Below, piece by piece: positions 18,971-24,710 of a stretch of 24,710 bases of DNA; within the stretch, counting starts at the first letter, position 1, and every line of letters starts with the position of its first letter. The stretch is from positions 1 to 24,710 of IMG/VR virus record IMGVR_UViG_3300028769_000041; one strand, written 5' to 3'. This DNA comes from a virus. The notes under the pieces were generated by a model. The model did not search any database and had not been told where the DNA came from. It was given only the letters and a program-made list of their open reading frames with translations. The position numbers were made by a program, and so were the translations under genes.

Positions 18971-21067
18971 TTACCACGCCATTTTCTTACTCTTCACTCC
19001 ACTCACTACTTTTATTTTTGCCGGAATAGGTAATTCATAGCAAATATACAATCCTATCATAGTGGCCATAATCCGGTCATCGTGTTTTCCTTGTTTTGCG
19101 CCTGTCTTACCGTCTTTCTTTGTCTCAAAGGTTCGTGCTTCATTCAATGTTTCTTCGTCTCGCTCTACATATCCCTGCTCACGCAAAATGGCTATGTAGT
19201 TATTAATTACCATTGGCTTGGTACTCTTATTGGTATTAAAACCGTATTTTATGGGCGCACCTTCGCGTATCTTGTCAGCCGGCGTTCTGCTGTACATATT
19301 ATTGTAGTACTCTGCTATGGTATCGAAGATAAATTCCGTTTCGTCTCCATCTGCTGTACTGTCGTAGGTATTACTTTCTACTACCAACAATGCATTATTG
19401 TAATACTTGGCTATCTGTGCAGCTATCCAGATAGTAATATCCTTGTCAATATGCCCGTAGAATAAAGCCACAACGTACGGTTTTTCGCCGTACATCATCC
19501 AGTATCTATCAAAAACTTTTATCACACCGTAGTCAGCTCCTTCGCTTGTTCCGCGCTGTGGATCGAATACTACTACATACCTGTTACTTATTTTCTGAAC
19601 TGTGTCCGGGTATTCCCATACATGCAGTTTATTCACGCCTTTGTGGAAACGTAGCTTCTGATCACCATTCAACACAAAGTTGGTGGCTTCCGTATCTTCT
19701 ACAAAGTTTACTTCTTGTAATATTTCTTTTCGGCGCTTTTGTTCTACTACGGCTATTTCGGGTGCACATTTCGAACTCATGGTACCAACTGCCACCGGTG
19801 GGCAACAATCCGGACGAAGTTTCTCAATATCATCGGCTTTAAATACCGGACTACCTGAATCTTGAAACGCTTCTATATCATCACTGGGGTACTCTTGCTT
19901 CATCTTGCTTTCGCTCGGCATAGTGGCTGCCTTCATTCGTCTCCAGTTCAAATTTTCAAGGGTACAAATTTTTATTTTTGAATTATTATTGTATATGTTC
20001 CATTCATAATCTGTCATTGTAGAAATGAACTCGGCTACCGTTCCCTTTTTCTTTCGGCCATTATGCATGTAATAACTACCGTCGAAAGTTATTTCATACA
20101 TTTTCAGCATAAACCATGGTGCAAATATGGCTCTGTATGCTGTTTCTTCTTTTTTTGCTTTTTGATACTGCTCATAAAAAAAATCGCCGACCCCATTGGC
20201 TGTACTTTCACGTGCTATCATGGTATATGGACCACTTGTTGAAGATGAAATAATAGTTCCCTCCAATGACTCCGGATTATTATTTTCTGTCGATGGATAA
20301 AATGCTTCTTCCGAAAAGTGAATCATTTTTACGTCTTGCGATCGTACACTATCGGGTTCTGTCGCAAATCCTACAGTTATTCTACAACCTCTCTCAGGAA
20401 GTTCTTTTATGTTTTGTGTTCCTCCAAATCCTCGGATGCTAAACTTTACACCATTTATGGCCGGCATATTTGAAATTGATTTTTCATACATCGACCTTAC
20501 ATTAATGGCTGCATCTCTTGTATGGGCGCAAACTACACTATTCCAGTTTTTCCTATGAATGGTTTGAATCCATTTCATAATCATCTGTATCAATGTAGAA
20601 AAACCCATTTGTTTTGCTTTCAGAATTTGCAAAAGTATTTGAATCCCTGCATTTATATCTCCCATTATAATTATTAGAAGCATTCTTTGTGCCGGGTTCA
20701 AAATAAAAGGCCCTAACTCTGCCGTTTCTTTGTCAGGTATTGTCTCGCATGTTACTGCATAAAATTCAAAATCCCATTTATATCGTTCTTCGCATACTTT
20801 CAACCAAAAAAAATCAATTTCTATCTGTGACGGTTTATGCTTCAACTTTTCACGTAATGCTTTTTCAATGCTTCCATGTTTTTTCAGCATAAGTATCGCC
20901 GGATGATTTTCCATCTCCACCGGCATATAAAATGTCCGTGGGTTCTTATCCGCAACCTGTAATACAAACCTATCCCCGCAACAATTCAGACCTGATACCG
21001 GATCATAGTCTTTCTTCTTATCTGCATTCCTGCGGGCATTCTCTTGTATTATCTGTTCAGTTGTCAT
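18971..21067 (-). CDS. terL: Terminase large subunit
   Basis: A 698-residue DNA-packaging motor with ATPase and nuclease domains. The Walker-A-like segment is ILKAKQMGFST (148-158), a deviant form common in terminases. Walker B is VKMIHFSEEAFY (246-257), with Glu253/254 as catalytic candidates. TSGPYTMIARESTANG (276-291) fits the coupling motif. The nuclease part has VVVFDPQRGTSEGADYG (497-513) with Asp501 and Asp511, LLVVESNTYD (559-568) with Glu563, and KHDDRIMA (660-667) with Asp662/663. All are intact. It is the last gene of the right-hand late unit; the TGA or ATG of the zinc-finger gene overlaps its start (21064-21067). A small terminase is not adjacent. Confidence 0.9.
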   Translation of the reverse strand: MTTEQIIQENARRNADKKKDYDPVSGLNCCGDRFVLQVADKNPRTFYMPVEMENHPAILMLKKHGSIEKALREKLKHKPSQIEIDFFWLKVCEERYKWDFEFYAVTCETIPDKETAELGPFILNPAQRMLLIIIMGDINAGIQILLQILKAKQMGFSTLIQMIMKWIQTIHRKNWNSVVCAHTRDAAINVRSMYEKSISNMPAINGVKFSIRGFGGTQNIKELPERGCRITVGFATEPDSVRSQDVKMIHFSEEAFYPSTENNNPESLEGTIISSSTSGPYTMIARESTANGVGDFFYEQYQKAKKEETAYRAIFAPWFMLKMYEITFDGSYYMHNGRKKKGTVAEFISTMTDYEWNIYNNNSKIKICTLENLNWRRMKAATMPSESKMKQEYPSDDIEAFQDSGSPVFKADDIEKLRPDCCPPVAVGTMSSKCAPEIAVVEQKRRKEILQEVNFVEDTEATNFVLNGDQKLRFHKGVNKLHVWEYPDTVQKISNRYVVVFDPQRGTSEGADYGVIKVFDRYWMMYGEKPYVVALFYGHIDKDITIWIAAQIAKYYNNALLVVESNTYDSTADGDETEFIFDTIAEYYNNMYSRTPADKIREGAPIKYGFNTNKSTKPMVINNYIAILREQGYVERDEETLNEARTFETKKDGKTGAKQGKHDDRIMATMIGLYICYELPIPAKIKVVSGVKSKKMAW

Positions 21068-21381
21068 TTCTGTTTCAAAAACTTACTTATTTGGTCAAGG
21101 CCTTCACAACATTCCTTTGCCATTTTTGGAATATCTTTTTTCATATCTTCCAAAACTTCCTGAATTTTTATGTTCTGCTCTGTTTTTGGTATATTTTTTT
21201 GATAGAATACTTTTTTACACTCTTCACTACAGAAGATTAGTGAACTGTATTTAGTAGAAAATAAACACGCATTTTTGTAAATAAACCCCTTTTGTTGGGC
21301 TTCTATTCCAATTGATACTTTACTTGTTTTCCACGTTTCAAATAAAATTTTGCTACATTCATCACATATTACTTTTTCCAT
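21064..21381 (-). CDS. Small zinc-finger protein upstream of terminase
   Basis: A 105-residue protein with two Cys pairs: VICDECSK (4-11) and IFCSEECKKVFY (49-60). Together they look like a treble-clef or zinc-ribbon (CxxC...CxxxC) binding one zinc. The C-terminal half is Lys-rich and helical (KIQEVLEDMKKDIPKMAKEC). Its end overlaps the large terminase start by four bases, so the two are co-translated. A packaging partner or a general DNA-binding protein is possible; nothing decides it. Confidence 0.65.
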   Translation of the reverse strand: MEKVICDECSKILFETWKTSKVSIGIEAQQKGFIYKNACLFSTKYSSLIFCSEECKKVFYQKNIPKTEQNIKIQEVLEDMKKDIPKMAKECCEGLDQISKFLKQK

Positions 21382-21483
21382 AATTCAATGTTTCTTATTA
21401 ATCTGTACATATTCTATTCTTTGCACTCTTCAAGTACCCTTCAGTGGATTTAGGGGTGGTATTATTCTGTAAATTCTAAAATT

Positions 21484-21552
21484 CTGTAAATTCTGATTCA
21501 GACAATTTTTATTCTGTAAATTCAATCATCCTGTAAATTCTGATTCAGACAA
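21484..21552. repeat. 22-base direct repeats with internal palindrome
   Basis: CTGTAAATTCTGATTCAGAC plus AA occurs exactly at 21484-21505 and 21531-21552, with partial copies (ATTCTGTAAATTC) at about 21464 and 21511. Each full copy contains the palindrome TCTGATTCAGA. It resembles another Bacteroidota interspersed repeat type. Confidence 0.75.
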
Positions 21553-21558
21553 AAATGA

Positions 21559-21586
21559 AATCCCCGCGTTTCACAACGAGGGGATT
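21559..21586 (-). terminator. Probable terminator after the lysis genes
   Basis: AATCCCC (21559-21565) and GGGGATT (21580-21586) pair, with CGT/ACG adding three pairs after a G-A mismatch. On the minus strand the stem is followed by TTCATTTTTG. It lies 40 bases after the spanin stop and could uncouple lysis from terminase expression. Confidence 0.55.
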
Positions 21587-21625
21587 CCGCTACTCAATCT
21601 AATACTATGAAAAAAAATCACACAA

Positions 21626-22189
21626 TCATTTCCTTTTTATACCTATAAACCACCTTTTAAACGGGTGATCATTACACCAGGTACGATAGTAATTAAGTGC
21701 GGTTATGTCGGTAGTCATAGTTGCTACGGACTGCTTCAATAAACTTATGGCGGAGTCTTTATCGCTGTTGTTTTGCTTGAGTAAAAAAAGTGTTGTTTTC
21801 TGTGTTGTAATGGTACTGTCCAACTGTGTTATGGCACTATCTTTCTTCTGAATATTATATTGCTGAGCTGTCACCAATGAATCGCATTGCTCAAGCGTAT
21901 GGTTACGGTCATATCTCGCACGTAAAGTATCTACTTCTGTGTCCGACTGCTTTAATCTGAGTTTTAAATCGCCATTTTTGGCGTACAGCAAGAAACATGT
22001 ATTTCCAATTTTCAATAACTGACTATCCCTGATAGCACATTGTTTCTGTAGCGAATCTACCTTGCTCAGGTTCTCAACTACTACCGGCTGAATAGTCTGC
22101 ACCGGCAATGGGTCTTTTTTCATGGAGTAATACCACGCTGCACCCATTGCTACAATCACAATCGATAAAATGATAATTGTATTTTTCAT
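21626..22189 (-). CDS. Rz-like inner-membrane spanin candidate
   Basis: A 187-residue protein with one N-terminal membrane segment (TIIILSIVIVAMGAAWYYSM, 3-22) and then a long coiled-coil-prone periplasmic part (LSKVDSLQKQCAIRDSQLLK to KDSAISLLKQSVATMTTDIT). This matches i-spanins, which bridge inner and outer membranes in the last step of lysis of Gram-negative hosts. It follows the endolysin gene by one base, the usual place for Rz. No Rz1-type lipoprotein was found in another frame, so its outer-membrane partner is unknown. A general coiled-coil anchor protein is the alternative. Confidence 0.6.
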   Translation of the reverse strand: MKNTIIILSIVIVAMGAAWYYSMKKDPLPVQTIQPVVVENLSKVDSLQKQCAIRDSQLLKIGNTCFLLYAKNGDLKLRLKQSDTEVDTLRARYDRNHTLEQCDSLVTAQQYNIQKKDSAITQLDSTITTQKTTLFLLKQNNSDKDSAISLLKQSVATMTTDITALNYYRTWCNDHPFKRWFIGIKRK

Positions 22190-22190
22190 A

Positions 22191-22766
22191 TCAAAATTCT
22201 TTTAGTATTACCACTGATAAACTTTTTCGATCCATAAAATTCAACCAGGCCATAAACTGATCCAAATTATTCCGAACTAAACATGCTACCGACCAATTCG
22301 CGATAATGGTAGAGTTCATACCGGCCCGATGACAATTGGCACCAATAATGTCGTTGCACTCTTTTCCTATTTCTTCGGCATGTTCGTTTCGGTTAGCATC
22401 TCTGAAGTACGGAAATCCTTTACATTGCACAAAAGCCTGTTTTCCTTTGTGTAGTCCGTATTTGTGACTGTCATACACAATTGTGTCCGATTTCAATACA
22501 GCGCACCCCACTGAGTTGTATTCCTCAAAATGCTTTAATCCATACTGTCCGGCATTGGTGGTACCGGTACATACCATTATGAAGCGTGGAAGTTTTATGT
22601 CACCATAGCATTCAAACGTGTAGCATTTATCGTCAAACTGATCGTATGCATCCTCGTTGCTTCTTATCCATACATCTAATATGCCTTTCGGCCATCCTTT
22701 GAACGATGGTAATGATTTTACCCGCTCAAGTATTTCCTTATCGGTATAAGTTCTTACATTACTCAT
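22191..22766 (-). CDS. Endolysin candidate with L,D-transpeptidase-like Cys motif
   Basis: A 191-residue protein with FIMVCTGTTNAGQYGLKHFE (62-81), VGCAVLKSD (86-94), KYGLHKGKQAFVQCKGFPYF (102-121), a conserved His/Arg segment IIGANCHRAG (140-149) and NWSVACLV (157-164). Here Cys162 stands where related phage lysis proteins have W-S-A-G-C. The order (TT-x-x-G, G-x-x-x-L, G-x-H-x-G-K, N-x-H-R, W-S-x-x-C) resembles a family of phage cell-wall hydrolases in Bacteroidota and Proteobacteria. It lies between holin and spanin genes. No signal peptide is seen, so release would depend on the holin. An unrelated hydrolase is possible. Confidence 0.6.
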   Translation of the reverse strand: MSNVRTYTDKEILERVKSLPSFKGWPKGILDVWIRSNEDAYDQFDDKCYTFECYGDIKLPRFIMVCTGTTNAGQYGLKHFEEYNSVGCAVLKSDTIVYDSHKYGLHKGKQAFVQCKGFPYFRDANRNEHAEEIGKECNDIIGANCHRAGMNSTIIANWSVACLVRNNLDQFMAWLNFMDRKSLSVVILKEF

Positions 22767-22804
22767 AACTTACTATTTACTGATTACTGTTTACTGCTAA
22801 CTGT

Positions 22805-23482
22805 TCACTGTTTCACCTCTTCCTTACTCTGCGCATACGCCACTACTGCACCCAGTACAGCACCAATATACCACGCGTAGTCCGTAAACCACTGCGGGGT
22901 ATTTATTCCCGGTAATACGGAAGATGTTCCGGCGATGGCCACTACCACGGCCAAAAATGTAGCTGCCGTGTTTCTTATCTTTTTCCACTTCTGTGGAGTG
23001 GGAGAAGCAAACTTGCTCCAAAATGGTTTTGTACTCATATCTTCTTCGTTTATGTCGTAATGCCGACTTGATTTGTCTGTAAATATTTTTTGTAATAGTC
23101 TGGCCCACCATTTAGTATTGCAACTGCTTATGTTTTCGCAAACCGAAACGATCTGAACACCTATTACTATTGCTGCAGCAATGTTTGGTAAATGCAAATC
23201 TCCAAAATCCTTGGTAACATATGTATTTACCTGAATGGATAGCACCACAAATACTAAAGCATTAATTCCTGTTTCAATAATCTTATCTGCCTTTTTACTC
23301 TTGAATTTAGCAGTAGATAATCCGGTATATAGTTTTACTCGTTTCGACAGTTTATAAGCCGTCCAACAGTCCCATATTATTGCTGCAAAACAAATAGTTA
23401 CAAAAGGTATTGCGGGTTCTATAATTGCAACGATACTTGTTACAAGGCTAAATGTCCATTTAAGGAGTGGGCTTGTTGTCAT
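22805..23482 (-). CDS. Holin, possible fusion of two holin types
   Basis: A 225-residue protein with membrane segments near 10-38, 73-95, 98-118, 175-193 and 202-218. The first 150 residues, with PFVTICFAAIIWDCWTAYKL and IIETGINALVFVVLSIQVNT, look like the phage holin family of Bacteroidota, normally about 150-170 residues. The last 60, with AATFLAVVVAIAGTSSVLPG and AWYIGAVLGAVVAYAQSKEE, look like a separate two-helix holin type that usually stands alone. The lysis gene order supports a pore-forming role. It is followed 38 bases later by the endolysin. Confidence 0.65.
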   Translation of the reverse strand: MTTSPLLKWTFSLVTSIVAIIEPAIPFVTICFAAIIWDCWTAYKLSKRVKLYTGLSTAKFKSKKADKIIETGINALVFVVLSIQVNTYVTKDFGDLHLPNIAAAIVIGVQIVSVCENISSCNTKWWARLLQKIFTDKSSRHYDINEEDMSTKPFWSKFASPTPQKWKKIRNTAATFLAVVVAIAGTSSVLPGINTPQWFTDYAWYIGAVLGAVVAYAQSKEEVKQ

Positions 23483-23491
23483 AGTTTATAT

Positions 23492-24710
23492 TTATAAATC
23501 AGCGATTATATTAGTGAACTCATTCCAATACGGTGCTGCTTGATAGGATGCTAGTGATCCTACTGCTACGTGAAGTGGTATTGTTTTATTTACATTATAA
23601 AATGTATTTGAAAATATAATTTGTGGAGTTGATATCATATTATTAATTAATATCAACCCTATACAATTGTAAAATGCTGAATCTCCAATGGAAACAACTG
23701 AATTTGGTATTGTCAAATTTCCATTAAATCCAGTACATCCAATAAATGCAAGATTTCCGATTGAAGTAACTGAATTCGGAATTATCAAATTACCAGTTAA
23801 TCCAGAACAAGTATAAAAAGCATAATTTCCAATTGAAGTAACTAAATTTGGAATTGTAAAATTACCAACAAATCCTATACATCCTGCAAATGCTGCGTCT
23901 CCAATCGAAGTAACTGAACTCGGTATTATCAAATTACCAGTTAATCCAGAACAATTCTGAAATGTATTATTTCTAATTAATGTAATTGAATTCGGAATCG
24001 TTAAATTTCCAGTTAATCCATAACAGTTGTAAAATGCTGAATCTCCAATGGAAGTGACTGAACTTGGTATTATTAAATTTCCAATTAACTCAGAACAATT
24101 ATAAAAGGCTAAATTTCCAATTGTAACGACCGAATTTGGAATCGTCAAACGTCCATTAAATCCGGTACATCCAATAAATGCAAGATTTCCGATTGAAATA
24201 ACTGAAGTAGGTATTATCAAATTACCTGTTAATCCAGAACAAGTATAAAAGGCAGAATTTCCAATTGAAGTAACTGAATTTGAGATTGTCAAATTACCAT
24301 TTAATCCTGTGCATCCTGAAAAGGCCCCATCTCCAATCGAATTAACTGAACTCGGTATTATCAAATTACCAGTTAATCCAGAACAATTCTGAAATGTATA
24401 ATTTCTAATTAATGTAACTGAATTCGGAATTATTAAATTTCCAGTTAATTTTGAACAATTGCAAAATGCAAAATTTCCAATTGAAGTAACTGAACTAGGG
24501 ATTATTAAATTACCATTAAATCCTGAGCAGTCTTGAAATGTAAGGTTTCCAATTGTAGTAACTGAACTCGGTATTATCAAATTCCCAATTAATCCGGAAC
24601 AATTTATAAATGAAACATATCCAATTGTAGTAACTGAACTCGGAATTGTCAAATTACCAGTTAATCCATAACAGTTGTAAAATGCAAAATCTTCAATTAA
24701 ATTCAAACAG
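23492..24710 (-). CDS. BspA-like leucine-rich-repeat protein, tail/adhesin, 5' end outside window
   Basis: The frame is open to the right edge, so the N-terminus lies outside the window. At least 14 tandem 24-residue repeats follow the pattern (N/D)-x-x-F-x-x-C-x-G-L-x-G-N-L-x-I-P-x-S-V-T-x-I-G, the LRR_5/BspA type. The C-terminal cap, VAVGSLASYQAAPYWNEF, is usual for this family. BspA-like proteins bind host surfaces or extracellular matrix; in a phage late operon the likely role is tail fibre or receptor binding. DNA is repetitive with a 72-base period and a 432-base higher-order unit. Codon use looks more AT-rich than the neighbours. It stands 10 bases before the holin gene. Confidence 0.8.
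   Translation of the reverse strand, partial: CLNLIEDFAFYNCYGLTGNLTIPSSVTTIGYVSFINCSGLIGNLIIPSSVTTIGNLTFQDCSGFNGNLIIPSSVTSIGNFAFCNCSKLTGNLIIPNSVTLIRNYTFQNCSGLTGNLIIPSSVNSIGDGAFSGCTGLNGNLTISNSVTSIGNSAFYTCSGLTGNLIIPTSVISIGNLAFIGCTGFNGRLTIPNSVVTIGNLAFYNCSELIGNLIIPSSVTSIGDSAFYNCYGLTGNLTIPNSITLIRNNTFQNCSGLTGNLIIPSSVTSIGDAAFAGCIGFVGNFTIPNLVTSIGNYAFYTCSGLTGNLIIPNSVTSIGNLAFIGCTGFNGNLTIPNSVVSIGDSAFYNCIGLILINNMISTPQIIFSNTFYNVNKTIPLHVAVGSLASYQAAPYWNEFTNIIADL

Larger units (their letters stand above)
21382..21625. other. Intergenic repeats before the terminase pair
   Basis: 244 bases without a convincing gene. They contain a divergent copy of the CCCTTCAG-GGATTTAGGGG repeat (about 21429-21460), a set of CTGTAAATTC repeats (21464-21552) and a hairpin (21559-21586). 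Any promoter for the terminase pair must lie here. Confidence 0.55.

Noticed and set aside
23492-24710. A CRISPR-like array
   Set aside because: The 72-base periodicity is fully explained by in-frame 24-residue LRR repeats; there are no unique spacers between exact repeats.

Overview
The window reads as the central part of a temperate, tailed (probably short-tailed) phage of a Bacteroidota host. Evidence for the host group is the AT-rich DNA, a TTTG-N21-TAnnTTTG promoter, a BspA-type leucine-rich-repeat protein, an integrase of Bacteroidota style, and many copies of short interspersed repeats (ACTGAGCGTAGTCGAAGT and others) that are familiar from Bacteroidota genomes.

Layout. 1-3309 (- strand): a late structural gene running off the left edge, preceded in transcription by the portal gene. 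3444-3812 (+): a small DUF5681-like protein, candidate small terminase subunit, with its own terminator. 3813-4364: a repeat-rich intergenic region with a terminator and a 12-bp inverted repeat beside a gene II/X (CRI)-like replication initiator (4365-5363, -). 5369-15518 (-): a long early operon of tightly packed, often overlapping genes. It holds a triple-repeat HTH-like protein, a D12 adenine methylase, a NUMOD-type protein, a DUF4406 protein, a C5 cytosine methylase, an HD-domain hydrolase, an ASCH-like protein, a DUF551 protein, an excisionase-like HTH and many conserved phage unknowns. 15519-15726: divergent control region with promoter, palindromic operator and direct repeats. 15727-16863 (+): CI-like regulator, four-helix membrane protein, second HTH regulator. 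16863-17204: attP, whose core is the 3' half of a tRNA-Pro(UGG), flanked by repeated arm sites. 17249-18517 (+): tyrosine integrase, then a frameshifted small gene. 18889-18914: terminator between converging transcription units. 18971-24710 (-): a late unit read as LRR tail/adhesin protein, holin, endolysin, spanin, zinc-finger protein and large terminase.

The half tRNA has phage genes on both sides, and portal and terminase occur once each on opposite sides of it. The simplest reading is an attP on a circular or circularly permuted phage genome, with the rest of the capsid and tail genes outside the window, joining the right edge to the left edge. Tandem integrated prophages would look the same locally.

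The most unusual points are: the filamentous-phage-type replication initiator in a terminase-encoding phage; host-type interspersed repeats that abut stop codons exactly or sit inside reading frames; two or three small genes broken by a single stop or frameshift; and a 432-bp higher-order duplication inside the LRR gene. Function calls rest on motif recognition by eye, without database searches.
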